Notes under the pieces: generated by a model
Database searches by the model: none
Seen by the model: the letters and a program-made list of their open reading frames with translations, nothing else
What the model was told of the DNA's origin: nothing
Made by a program: the position numbers and the translations under genes
In this document: positions 8,308-16,997 of the stretch, one piece after another
Position numbering within the stretch: position 1 is the first letter of the stretch
How the letters are laid out: the number at the start of each line of letters is the position of its first letter
DNA from: Novosphingobium barchaimii LL02
Lineage (GTDB): Bacteria; Pseudomonadota; Alphaproteobacteria; Sphingomonadales; Sphingomonadaceae
Length of the DNA: 64,000 nt
Assembly: GCF_001046635.1 (NCBI RefSeq)
Contig: NZ_KQ130452.1
Span: 5,001 to 69,000, forward strand
Reading direction: 5' to 3'

Positions 8308-9072
8308 TCACATCGCGGTCACGCCGCCGTCGACGGTGAATTCGCCGCCGGTGATGTAGTTCGCTTCGTCACTGGCGAGGAACAGGTTCATGTTGGCGAT
8401 GTCGAGCGGGGTGCCCATGCGCTTCATCGGGATGCCGCCGACGATCTCCTTGAAGCCTTCCGGGTTGTCGCGCCGGGCGACATCCTGCATCGCGGTCTCG
8501 ATCATGCCGGGGTGGACGGAGTTGCAGCGGATGTTTTCGGCCGCGCATTCCATCGCCACGACCTTGGAGAAAATGCGCACGCCGCCCTTGGCCGCAGCAT
8601 AAGCGCCGCACATCGGCACGCCGACAAGGCCGCCGATCGACGACAGGTTCACGATCGAACCGCCCTGGCCGATCTTGCGCATCAGTGCGACGGCGCGCTG
8701 GGTGCCGTAGAACACGCTGTCGAGGCAGACCTTGTTCTGCTTCGACCAGTCGGCGGCAGTCAATTCCGCGATCGGCTTGAGCACGGCGATGCCGGCGTTG
8801 TTGACCAGCACGTCGAGGCGGCCGTGGCCTTTCTCGATGGCGGCGAACACTTCGTCCCACGATGTTTCGGTGGTGACGTCATGCGCGAGCGCTTCGGCCT
8901 GGCCGCCCGCTTCGACGATGGACGCCGCAACACCCTGCGCGCCGGCAAGGTCGAGGTCGGTCACATACACGAAGGCGCCTTCCTCGGCGTAGCGCTGCGC
9001 AGTGGCGGCGCCCAGTCCGCGCGCGTTGCCGGCGCCGGTAACCAGAGTGATCTTGCCTTCGAGACGGCCCAT
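8308..9072 (-). CDS. Short-chain dehydrogenase/reductase (SDR)
   Basis: A 254-residue classical SDR. The cofactor motif TGAGNARGLGAAT is near residue 13, NNAG marks the central strand, and the catalytic YAAAK is followed by a C-terminal ending in ITGGEFTVDGGVTAM. It oxidises an alcohol or reduces a ketone with NAD(P). The ATG at 9072 was chosen because GGAG lies 7 bases upstream; an ATG two codons earlier is too close to it. It follows the second TonB receptor on the same strand, 85 bp downstream, and may be weakly co-transcribed with it. Confidence 0.9.
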   Translation of the reverse strand: MGRLEGKITLVTGAGNARGLGAATAQRYAEEGAFVYVTDLDLAGAQGVAASIVEAGGQAEALAHDVTTETSWDEVFAAIEKGHGRLDVLVNNAGIAVLKPIAELTAADWSKQNKVCLDSVFYGTQRAVALMRKIGQGGSIVNLSSIGGLVGVPMCGAYAAAKGGVRIFSKVVAMECAAENIRCNSVHPGMIETAMQDVARRDNPEGFKEIVGGIPMKRMGTPLDIANMNLFLASDEANYITGGEFTVDGGVTAM

Positions 9073-9098
9073 AATCATGCTCCTTTTCAATGTCATAA

Positions 9099-9128
9099 GG
9101 GTGCCCGGCAACAAACAGCCGGACACCC
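9099..9128 (-). terminator. Weak hairpin downstream of second receptor gene
   Basis: Eleven-base arms with one mismatch (GGGTGCCCGGC and its near complement) and an 8-base loop lie between the receptor stop and the SDR start. There is no strong T-run, so it could be a partial terminator or an mRNA-stabilising hairpin. Confidence 0.4.
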
Positions 9129-9157
9129 CGATGGTTGCCCTGAAGGGCGGTTGAGTT

Positions 9158-11467
9158 TTAGAACTTCACGCCGACGGTCGCTCCGTAGGTGCGCGGCTCC
9201 AGCGCCATGCCGAACGAGAACAGTCCGGCCACGGTGAAGGCGTGCGTCGTCGTCTTTTCGTTGGCGAGATTGCGGCCGAAGACGCGGAAGTAGGCCTCCT
9301 TGTCGCCCACATCGAAGTTGAAGGTCAGGCTGGCGTCGAGAAGATCCTGCGTGGTGGTACGCACGCGGGCATCGTTGCCGTTGACGGTTACCGCAGTGGT
9401 CTGGCCGGCTGCATTGAGCATCGGCGTCAGAGAATCCTGCGAGATCTGCTCGTCGTAGGGGGTGATATGACGCCAGCCGCCGGTGGCAATGATCTTGCCG
9501 AAGCTGGTCGGCACTTCGTATTCCGCGCCCAGCGACGCCGTGAACTTCGGCGCGTAGATCAGGTTGTTGGCAGAGTAGTCGAACGGCACCAGTCCCGTGC
9601 CACAGGCGTTCGCGGCGGCATTGGCGGTGGCGCCGCAGGTCACGAAGTTGCGGAAGTGCGACTTCATGTAGGCGGCCGACGTAGTGATGCGGAAGAAGGG
9701 CGTGATGCGCAAGGTGCCGTCCATCTCCAGCCCCTTGATGCTGGCGCCGCCGGGCACGTTGCCGGTGATCGTCTGGTTGCCCAGCGGGCCGCCCGGCACC
9801 GTCAGGTTCTGCTGCATGTCCTTGTAATCAGAGTAGTAGCCGGCGAAATTCAGCTCCAGCTTGCGGTCGAAAAGCGCGACCTTGGCGCCAATTTCGTAGG
9901 CGTCCACGGTCTCGGGCTGGAACGGGGTGCTGGCGGTGGCGGCGGTGGCAGCGCGCGGGCTGAAGCCGCCCGAGCGATAGCCGCGCGACCACGACGCATA
10001 CAGCATCACGTCGCTGTTGGGGCGATAGTCGATGCCGACCTTGGGCGTGAACTTGGTGAAGTTGGCATCACCCGAACCGATCAAGCCCTGGCTCGCGAAG
10101 CTGTTGGTCAGCTTCTTGTTGTCGTGCGACCAGCGGCCACCGAACGAGAGGCGCCACTTGTCGGCGAAAGCCCAGTTGAAGTCGCCAAAGAAGGCGTAGC
10201 TGGTGGTCTTGCCCATGTTGGTCTGCGCGTTCTGGTCGAATTCCATCGGCGTGATCGAGGGGTCGAAGCCGAAGAAGCGCGTCCATTGTGTCAGGCTGTA
10301 CTTCGAGTGGAAGTAATAGCCGCCCACGACATAGTCGAAGCCGTTGAACAGATTACCCGCTGCACGCAGTTCCTGGCTCCACTGCGTGTACTTCTGGCGG
10401 CGGTCGACATAGTACAGATCACTCGAAGAACCGTCGAAATCCTGGGTCTGCGCTTCCTTGCTATGGCGCCAGCCGGTGATCGAGCTGAGCTTGATGTCGC
10501 CTAGCTCGTAATTCATCTGCAGCGTGGCGTTGGGCGCCTTGTAGCTGCTCTTCGCGGGCAGGGTGAAAACGGTGTAGAGGTCGGTCGTGTTGTTGCGGCC
10601 GCATTCGTTGGCGGGGATCAGGCCGCAGAACAGCTCGGTGCTGTTGGTGAGGTTGCTGACCACCGGCTCGAAGCTCTGGACGACGTTCTCGACAGAGAGC
10701 TGCGCGTCGAACAGCGAACCGGCAGGCTTGAACAGCACGCTGGCGCCGTAGGCATCGGCCTTGCTGCCCCCCGCGCTCGTGTCGCGGATGGCGTTGTGAT
10801 AGAAACCGTCCGTCTCGTTGTGGAAGTACCAGCCCTTGATGCCCCAGGTCTCGCCGTCGCCGAAGTTGACAATGGCCTTGCCGGACCAGGTGTTCCAGCG
10901 GCCATAGGTGAATTCGGCCTTACCGCCCGGCTCCATGGTGGGCAGGGAGCGCGTGATGTTGATGACGCCGCCGATGGTGTTCGCGCCGAACAGGGTGCCC
11001 TGCGGTCCGCGAAGAACTTCGATCTGTGCGATGTCGAAGGCATCCTGCAACTGACCGGTGCTGGTGCCGATGGTCACCCCGTCTACCACGACGCCCACGG
11101 TCGGGGTCTGGGACTTTTCGATGTCGGCATAGGTCAAACCGCGGATCGAGATATTGGCCGCCTGCGCACCCGAATTCTGCTGGGTGATGAGCAGGCCCGG
11201 CGCGGCGCCCTGAAGATCGCCGATGTTGGCCGAGGCCTTGTTTTCCAGCATCGCTGCGTTGATCGCGGTGATGGCGACCGGCGTTTCCTGCAGCGTTTCC
11301 GAGCGACGGCGGGCGGAGACGATGATTTCGTTGGGATCCACCGCAGCGGCTGCCGGACCAGCATCCTGGGCGAAGGCCGGCGCGGACACGCAGGTCAGCG
11401 CGCTGGTGCCGAGTGCGAGCTTGATGAGCGTGGAAGACCACGCTCCGCGAACATGTGCGGATGCCAT
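9158..11467 (-). CDS. TonB-dependent outer-membrane receptor
   Basis: A 769-residue receptor with an N-terminal signal peptide ending near APAFAQ, a TonB-box-like EIIVSARRR at about residue 47, a plug domain (ETPVAITAINAAMLENKAS), and a beta-barrel ending GVKF with the terminal phenylalanine. The gene order repeats that of the first receptor: it is divergent from a medium-chain reductase (11619). Import of a hydrophobic or polycyclic growth substrate is inferred from the neighbours; the ligand cannot be read from the sequence. Confidence 0.95.
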   Translation of the reverse strand: MASAHVRGAWSSTLIKLALGTSALTCVSAPAFAQDAGPAAAAVDPNEIIVSARRRSETLQETPVAITAINAAMLENKASANIGDLQGAAPGLLITQQNSGAQAANISIRGLTYADIEKSQTPTVGVVVDGVTIGTSTGQLQDAFDIAQIEVLRGPQGTLFGANTIGGVINITRSLPTMEPGGKAEFTYGRWNTWSGKAIVNFGDGETWGIKGWYFHNETDGFYHNAIRDTSAGGSKADAYGASVLFKPAGSLFDAQLSVENVVQSFEPVVSNLTNSTELFCGLIPANECGRNNTTDLYTVFTLPAKSSYKAPNATLQMNYELGDIKLSSITGWRHSKEAQTQDFDGSSSDLYYVDRRQKYTQWSQELRAAGNLFNGFDYVVGGYYFHSKYSLTQWTRFFGFDPSITPMEFDQNAQTNMGKTTSYAFFGDFNWAFADKWRLSFGGRWSHDNKKLTNSFASQGLIGSGDANFTKFTPKVGIDYRPNSDVMLYASWSRGYRSGGFSPRAATAATASTPFQPETVDAYEIGAKVALFDRKLELNFAGYYSDYKDMQQNLTVPGGPLGNQTITGNVPGGASIKGLEMDGTLRITPFFRITTSAAYMKSHFRNFVTCGATANAAANACGTGLVPFDYSANNLIYAPKFTASLGAEYEVPTSFGKIIATGGWRHITPYDEQISQDSLTPMLNAAGQTTAVTVNGNDARVRTTTQDLLDASLTFNFDVGDKEAYFRVFGRNLANEKTTTHAFTVAGLFSFGMALEPRTYGATVGVKF

Positions 11468-11546
11468 CAGATTTTTCCTCCCATGCAGCCGTTTGCTTTC
11501 CCGGCCGTCATTGCCTGTGCACTATGCAACGGATGGCGCCGCCGCC

Positions 11547-11568
11547 CACCTGTCGATTTGCACAGGTG
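11547..11568. promoter_or_regulatory. Inverted repeat CACCTGT-N8-ACAGGTG
   Basis: Perfect 7-bp arms separated by 8 bases in the divergent gap between the receptor (11467) and reductase (11619). The arm sequence ACAGGTG also occurs at the right edge of the 36-bp palindrome near 6075-6081. It is a candidate operator; the function is inferred. Confidence 0.5.
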
Positions 11569-11618
11569 CGGCAGATTGCGCGAAGTCCGACCAGAGCTTG
11601 GAAAAGGAGATCGATCCC

Positions 11619-12632
11619 ATGGCCGAAAACCGGCGCTTCCTGCTTGCACGCAGGCCCCAGGGTTCGCCCGTCCCCGAAGACTTCCACCTGGAGGCCGAGG
11701 ATATCCCGGCAGTTCCGGCGGGCGGGATCGTGGTGCGCAACCATTATGCCTCGCTCGATCCGGCGCAGCGCGGGTGGATGGACGACGCGGAAAGCTACAT
11801 GCCGCCGATTCCGCTGGGCGATCCGGTGCGCGCGACGACGGTTGGCGTGGTCCATGCGTCCGACAATCCCGACTTTCCGGTCGGCCAGTGGATCATGGGT
11901 CTTAACGCGCTGGAGGATTATTCGGTGGCGATGCCGGGCGGCTTCACGATGCCGATTGATGTTGATGCCGTGGCCTCGCCCTCGAACTATCTCTCGGCGC
12001 TGGGGGCGGTGGGACTGACGGCCTACTTCGGGCTGAGCGAAGTGGCCAAGCCCCAACCGGGCGAGACGCTGCTGGTATCGGGTGCGGCAGGTGCGGTCGG
12101 CTCGGCGGTGGGCCAGATCGGCAAGATCATGGGCTGCCGTGTGGTGGGCATCGCCGGCGGGGCGGACAAGTGCCGCCGCCTGATAGAGGACTACGGCTTC
12201 GACGCCGCGATCGACTACAAGGACAAAGATCACGATGCGCTTGTCGCCGCGATCACCGAGGCGGCGCCCGGCGGCGTCAACGTGGTGTTCGAGAACGTCG
12301 GCGGCCCGGTGCTTGAGGCGGAAGTCTTCACCCTGGCACATCATGCGCGGATCGTGCTGTGCGGCCTCATCGCCGAGTACAACAGCCCGGAAAAGCTGGG
12401 GCTGAGGAACCTGTGGCAAGTGCTGGCGCGCCGGGCGACGATTCACGGTTTCCTGATCGCCGACTATGCGGACCGCTTTGCCGAGGGCGGCGCGCAGATG
12501 GCGCAGTGGCTAAGCGAAGGAAAGCTGCGCGCCGACGAGGACGTGCAGCACGGGCTGGAGAATGCCTACCCCGCCTTCATGCGCCTGTTTTCCGGCGCCA
12601 ACACCGGCAAGCTTGTGTTGAAGATCGCGTGA
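11619..12632 (+). CDS. MDR-family NADP-dependent oxidoreductase
   Basis: A 337-residue relative of the reductase at 6128. It has the family segment NHYASLDPAQRGWM, the nucleotide-binding segment SGAAGAVGSAVGQIGKIMG, VVGIAGGADKCR, and the ending SGANTGKLVLKIA. No zinc-ligand pattern of alcohol dehydrogenases is seen. A GGAGA ribosome binding site lies about 9 bases before the ATG. It overlaps or abuts the following SDR gene, so the two are probably translated from one message. A role in reducing a conjugated C=C bond of a pathway intermediate is inferred from the family. Confidence 0.92.
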   Translation: MAENRRFLLARRPQGSPVPEDFHLEAEDIPAVPAGGIVVRNHYASLDPAQRGWMDDAESYMPPIPLGDPVRATTVGVVHASDNPDFPVGQWIMGLNALEDYSVAMPGGFTMPIDVDAVASPSNYLSALGAVGLTAYFGLSEVAKPQPGETLLVSGAAGAVGSAVGQIGKIMGCRVVGIAGGADKCRRLIEDYGFDAAIDYKDKDHDALVAAITEAAPGGVNVVFENVGGPVLEAEVFTLAHHARIVLCGLIAEYNSPEKLGLRNLWQVLARRATIHGFLIADYADRFAEGGAQMAQWLSEGKLRADEDVQHGLENAYPAFMRLFSGANTGKLVLKIA

Positions 12633-12634
12633 GC

Positions 12635-13342
12635 ATGCGGCTTCAGGGGCGAAAGGCCGTCGTCACCGGGGCCGCCTCGGGCATCGGCGCGGCAGTGGCA
12701 GCGCGGCTGGCGGCGGACGGGGCACAGGTCTTCACTGCCGATATCCAGGGCGAGGTCGATTTCGTGGCCGACCTCACCGGCACGGATGCCAACACGCGGC
12801 TGGTGGCCAAGGCGAACGCGCGGATGGGCGGGCTGGACATCGTGGTGCCCTGCGCCGGGATCAGTACCTTCCACCCGCTGGAAGGGCACGACGACGCCTA
12901 TTTCCAGCGCGTGCTCGACGTAAACCTGATCGCCGTGTTCCGGTTGGTGCGCGAGGCCGCGGCCCACCTTAAGGCGCACGGGGCAGGGCGGATCGTCACC
13001 ATCGGTTCCACCACTTCGACTTACGGCGACGAGGGGCTGTGCGCCTACTCGGCCTCCAAGCACGCGGTACTGGGCCTGACCAAGTCGATCGCGGCGGAGC
13101 TAGGGCCTTTCGGGGTTACCGCCACCTGTGTTCAACCGGGGGCCATCGACACGCCGATGACTGCCCCGGCCTTCGATCAGATGCCGGAATATCGCACCTT
13201 CTGGGAAGGCAAGGCGCCCCTGCGGCGCCTGGGCAAGCCCGAAGACATCGCCGATGTCGTGGCATTCCTGTGCAGCGAGGATGCGCGTTTCGTATCCGGC
13301 CATGGCCTGTGGGTGGATGGCGGTGCGATGGTGCGGCACTGA
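12635..13342 (+). CDS. Short-chain dehydrogenase/reductase (SDR)
   Basis: A 235-residue SDR, slightly short for the family. The cofactor motif TGAASGIG is at residues 10-17, followed by a short VDFVADLTGTD segment. The catalytic serine is in the IGSTTST segment and the catalytic YSASK follows. It ends VSGHGLWVDGGAMVRH. A GTG at 12629 overlapping the reductase stop codon is an alternative start. Coupling to the medium-chain reductase suggests the two redox enzymes act on consecutive intermediates. Confidence 0.9.
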   Translation: MRLQGRKAVVTGAASGIGAAVAARLAADGAQVFTADIQGEVDFVADLTGTDANTRLVAKANARMGGLDIVVPCAGISTFHPLEGHDDAYFQRVLDVNLIAVFRLVREAAAHLKAHGAGRIVTIGSTTSTYGDEGLCAYSASKHAVLGLTKSIAAELGPFGVTATCVQPGAIDTPMTAPAFDQMPEYRTFWEGKAPLRRLGKPEDIADVVAFLCSEDARFVSGHGLWVDGGAMVRH

Positions 13343-13346
13343 CCAT

Positions 13347-13380
13347 AAAAAAGCGGCGGACCTTCGAGAAGGCCCGCCGC
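13347..13380 (-). terminator. Intrinsic terminator between convergent SDR genes
   Basis: A stem of 7 bp (GCGGCGG/CCGCCGC) plus an inner CCTT/AAGG extension, followed on the minus strand by six T residues (13352-13347). It terminates the gene at 13407 and may also stop rightward transcription from 12635. Confidence 0.88.
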
Positions 13381-13406
13381 ACTGTTTCCTCTGGAGGAGG
13401 GAACTG

Positions 13407-14168
13407 TCAGAACTGGGTGCGCTTGGTGTAGCCGTTGTCGACCACAATGTTCGCACCGGTCATCGCCTTGCACGAAGGCGAGACGACGAATGCAATCGCC
13501 TTGGCCAGTTCCTCACCGGTGGTGAAGCGGCCCGAAGGCATGTTGGCCAGCGTTGCATTGTAGAAGTCGGGCGCGGCGGCCTTGATGTTGGGCCAGGGAC
13601 CGTCCTCGGTTAGTACCGGCCCGGGCGTGAAGCAGTTCACACGGATCCCTTCCGGCGCGAGCGCCTGCGCCAGCGAGGAGGCGTAGTTCATGACTGCGGC
13701 CTTGAGGGCGTTGTAGGGCTGGACCCCCATGAACTCCTCGATCGCGCCGGTCGAACTGAGGCACACGATCGAGGCATTGTCGGATTTGGCGAGATGCGGG
13801 CGGGCAGCGGCGATGCCGCGGCGCATCGGCAGGATATCGGCCTGCATCACCGCATCCCATGCCTCATCGGTGTCTTTACCGAGGTTGGTCGAGGTGAAGC
13901 TGATGAAGATGTCGCAGCCGCCAAGAGCCTCGGCGGCCTTGTCGACGAAAGCTGAAACCGTATTGACCTCGGTTACGTCGAGCGCCTGACCGTAGGTTTT
14001 CACACCCGAAGGGGCTATTTCGGAAAGGACGTTGTCGACCTTGTCCTGCGAACGGCCGCAGATGGCAATGTCGCAGCCTTCGCCAGAAAGTACGTGCGCG
14101 ACCACGCGGCCGATGCCGCCGTTCGCGCCCACGAGAATGGCCTTGAGGCCTTTCAGTCCGAGATCCAT
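13407..14168 (-). CDS. Short-chain dehydrogenase/reductase (SDR)
   Basis: A 253-residue SDR with the cofactor motif VGANGGIG near residue 13, a central FISFTSTN segment in place of the usual NNAG, a catalytic serine in CLSSTGA and YNALK as the catalytic Tyr/Lys pair. The altered NNAG motif is seen in a subset of SDRs and may mean an unusual substrate. It is convergent with the MDR-SDR operon and divergent from another SDR at 14321, with about 150 bp of shared promoter region. Confidence 0.88.
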   Translation of the reverse strand: MDLGLKGLKAILVGANGGIGRVVAHVLSGEGCDIAICGRSQDKVDNVLSEIAPSGVKTYGQALDVTEVNTVSAFVDKAAEALGGCDIFISFTSTNLGKDTDEAWDAVMQADILPMRRGIAAARPHLAKSDNASIVCLSSTGAIEEFMGVQPYNALKAAVMNYASSLAQALAPEGIRVNCFTPGPVLTEDGPWPNIKAAAPDFYNATLANMPSGRFTTGEELAKAIAFVVSPSCKAMTGANIVVDNGYTKRTQF

Positions 14169-14320
14169 GGTATTTGCGCTCCTCTGCCACGCGCGGTGTT
14201 CTTTGTACCTGCATACTTTCGGCCCTAGGCGGCGGCGAGGCCACTATTAGTTTAGTCAGGAATGGTCGTGGGCCAGCCGTGCTAGCGCCCCGGCCAATAA
14301 CGCAAGACAGGAGAGTTCGC

Positions 14321-15142
14321 ATGGCAGGTTTTGAACGGGGGCGCCTCGACGGCAAGCGCGCCGTCATCCTGGGTGCCAGCAGCCCGGGTAACATGGGACA
14401 GATCATCGCCCGGCGCCTGATGGACGAGGGCGCAAGCGTGCTTGTCTCTGGCCGCAAGGAAGACGTCCTCGCCGACTTTGCTGCGCAGCATGACTGTGCA
14501 TGGGCCTCCTGCGACCTGACCGATAAAGCCAGCGTCGATGCCTTGGCGGATAGCGCGGCGCAGGCGCTGGGCGGCATCGACATCGCCGTGAATGCCACCG
14601 GCTGGGGCCTGCTGAAGGGCTTTCTGGAAACCACCCATGACGAGCTAATGGCGATGACCATGCTGCAGTATGTCGGGCCGTTTCACTTCTATCAGGCGAT
14701 GGTGGGCAAGATGGCGCGCAGCCGGGGCGGCGAGGGCGGCTCGATCATTCAGATCAGCTCGGCTACCGCCACGATCATGCTGAACGATCATGCCGCCTAC
14801 ATGGGCACCAAGGCCGGGGCGGACCATGTGATCCGCTGTGTCGCGCATGAGTTCGGCGCCGAGGGCGTGAGGGCGAATTCCATCTCGCCGGGCCTGACCG
14901 ATACGCCCATGACGTCCGATGCCAAGCAAGTGCCCGGACTGTTCGATGCCTTCCTTGCAGGCTATCCGCTGGGCCGCATCGGCACCTCGGCCGACATCGC
15001 CGCCGCTGTCGTCTGGCTATCCAGCGACGAGTGTTTCATGACGGGTGAGAACCTGCAGGTGAACGGCGGCCTGACCCTTCGGCGCAATCCCATGAAGTCT
15101 GAGATCGACGCGGCCGTAATGGCTGCTATGGGAACGAACTGA
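14321..15142 (+). CDS. SDR with an atypical cofactor loop
   Basis: A 273-residue SDR. The N-terminal glycine-rich loop reads LGASSPGNMGQ, so the standard TGxxxGIG is altered. A catalytic serine (QISSATAT) and YMGTK follow, then a long C-terminal tail after LQVNGGLTLRR. An ACAGGAGA ribosome binding site precedes the ATG. A Gly-rich loop of this form recalls divergent SDRs rather than the classical set; cofactor preference is uncertain. It is divergent from the SDR at 13407 and followed by a terminator. Confidence 0.85.
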   Translation: MAGFERGRLDGKRAVILGASSPGNMGQIIARRLMDEGASVLVSGRKEDVLADFAAQHDCAWASCDLTDKASVDALADSAAQALGGIDIAVNATGWGLLKGFLETTHDELMAMTMLQYVGPFHFYQAMVGKMARSRGGEGGSIIQISSATATIMLNDHAAYMGTKAGADHVIRCVAHEFGAEGVRANSISPGLTDTPMTSDAKQVPGLFDAFLAGYPLGRIGTSADIAAAVVWLSSDECFMTGENLQVNGGLTLRRNPMKSEIDAAVMAAMGTN

Positions 15143-15170
15143 ATTAGAGCTTCCTGGGGAGGAAGGGCCG

Positions 15171-15204
15171 GCGGCGGTGTCCCGATGGACACCGTCGCCG
15201 CTTT
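15171..15204 (+). terminator. Intrinsic terminator between convergent genes
   Basis: A 12-bp stem with one G-T pair around the loop CGAT, followed by CTTTCATTT on the plus strand. It lies between the SDR stop (15142) and the acyl-CoA ligase stop (15217), and can serve either gene. Confidence 0.75.
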
Positions 15205-15216
15205 CATTTGAGGAAG

Positions 15217-16848
15217 TCAGACCGTCGCTTCGACCAGAGCCTTCACGTCGGCGCGCAGAACGTCCTTGCGTACCTTGCCTGATGCCGTGCGCGGAAAATC
15301 CTCCCGAAACTCAAAGCGCTCGGGGGTTTTCTGCTTGGCCAGGCCGCTATCGGCGATATGCGCGGCGAGGTCCTGGGGGCTCGGCGCCTCGCCCGCAGCG
15401 ATGATATAAGCGCAGACGCCTTCGCCCAGCCGTTCGTGCGGCATGGCGACGACAGCGGCCTCGCGCACGCCGGGATGAGCGTGCAGCACGTCCTCGATCT
15501 CCTTGGCCGAGATGTTCTCGCCGCCGCGGATGATGAGGTCTTTTTTACGCCCGGTGATGGTGATCGCGCCTTCGGACGTGCGCACGCCAAGATCGCCGGT
15601 GCGGAAATAGCCGTCGGTGGTGATCGCCTCGCGGGTTTGCGCCTCGTCGGCATAGCCCAGCATCATGCCGGGGCCGCGCGCGAGGATTTCGCCTTCCTGC
15701 CCGTCCGGCAGGTCGCGGTCCTCGTGGTCGACGACGCGGATGTCGTAGTCGACGATGGCGCCGTCCGTCGTCGCGGCAAGCCGCTCGACATTGGGCCAGC
15801 CGAAGGTGACGAGCGGTACTTCCGATGCGCCGAATACCCGGAAGGCGCGGCAGTGGTCGAAGGCGGCGTTGGCGGCGGGGATGAGATCTGCCGGAACCGC
15901 AGCGCCGCCGCAGGCGAAGAAGCGGAAGCTGGGCAACCGGTTGCCGGTCTCACGCGCTGCTGCGGCGAGTTCGACGAGGAACGGCGTGGCGGCGACCGTG
16001 CCGACCGCCTGATGACGGTCGATCAGCGCCAGCGCTTCGGCAGCGTTCCAGCTTTCCATCAGCACCGTGCGGGTGCCGCAGATAAAGGGCGCCTCCAGCC
16101 CGTTGGCGTAGCCCGATACATGGGTGACGGGCGAGGGCATCAGCGTCGCCTCGCCTGGCGTAAGGCCCCAGTAGGCCCCGCTTTCACGCAGGATACGGGC
16201 GATGGAGACGTGGCTGTGCAGCACGCCCTTGGGCCGCCCGGTGGTGCCCGAGGTATAAAGCACCATCTTGACGCCCAGCGGATCGACTTTCGGCCGGGCG
16301 AAGGAAAGCGCGCGGCCTTCCTCGATAAGTGCAGCATAATCGTCCGCGCCTTCTCCGCGCACGGTGAATACATGGTCGAGATCGGGCAGCACTTCGGCAA
16401 GGCGCCTTGCCATGGCGGCATAGTCGAAGCGGCGGAAACTGGATGGCACGAAGACAGCCCGCGCGCCGCAGTCGGCCAGCATCAGCGATACTTCATGGTC
16501 ACGGTAGATCGGCACGATCGGGTTGATGACGAGCCCCGACATCGCGGCGGCCGTGTTGATCACCATCGCTTCGCGCCAGTTGGGCACCTGGAAGGCGATG
16601 ACATCGCCGGGCCGCAGTCCGCGCGCATACATCGCCGCGCTCAACGCTTCGGCGTCCGCCACGATCTCGGCGCGCGTCACGCGCGTCTCGCCTTCGATCA
16701 GCGCGACGAAGCCCGGGTCGGCCTCTGCCAGTGCTGTCGCGGCTTGCGCGATTGTGCGCTCGTCCCAAAGCCCCGTGCCCGCATAGGCGGCAAGGTGCTG
16801 TGGCGGCGATTCTAGCCATGCCCACGGGGGGCTTATCCTCTCACTCAT
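15217..16848 (-). CDS. AMP-dependent acyl-CoA ligase
   Basis: A 543-residue member of the ANL superfamily. The phosphate-binding motif YTSGTTGRPKG is near residue 198, YFRTGDLG and GRKKDLIIRGGENIS mark the hinge, and the catalytic lysine lies in TASGKVRKD close to the C-terminus. It activates a carboxylic acid to its CoA thioester via an acyl-adenylate. Overall it resembles cyclohexanecarboxylate- or medium-chain-type ligases. It would supply the CoA ester used by the acyl-CoA dehydrogenases and thiolase in the region. Divergent from the Rieske oxygenase at 16998. Confidence 0.92.
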   Translation of the reverse strand: MSERISPPWAWLESPPQHLAAYAGTGLWDERTIAQAATALAEADPGFVALIEGETRVTRAEIVADAEALSAAMYARGLRPGDVIAFQVPNWREAMVINTAAAMSGLVINPIVPIYRDHEVSLMLADCGARAVFVPSSFRRFDYAAMARRLAEVLPDLDHVFTVRGEGADDYAALIEEGRALSFARPKVDPLGVKMVLYTSGTTGRPKGVLHSHVSIARILRESGAYWGLTPGEATLMPSPVTHVSGYANGLEAPFICGTRTVLMESWNAAEALALIDRHQAVGTVAATPFLVELAAAARETGNRLPSFRFFACGGAAVPADLIPAANAAFDHCRAFRVFGASEVPLVTFGWPNVERLAATTDGAIVDYDIRVVDHEDRDLPDGQEGEILARGPGMMLGYADEAQTREAITTDGYFRTGDLGVRTSEGAITITGRKKDLIIRGGENISAKEIEDVLHAHPGVREAAVVAMPHERLGEGVCAYIIAAGEAPSPQDLAAHIADSGLAKQKTPERFEFREDFPRTASGKVRKDVLRADVKALVEATV

Positions 16849-16997
16849 AGCGCTTGAGTGCTCCGCATGTGTTCTCAGGCCAACTGGTCAAAATGCCAAT
16901 CGGGCGAAAATGAGTCCCCTTCGCCTATCACCTTGCGCAGCTTGTAGCCACGCCGCCGCTCGCGCAGGGTCGTTTCATAAACAATCGGGAGAAGACC

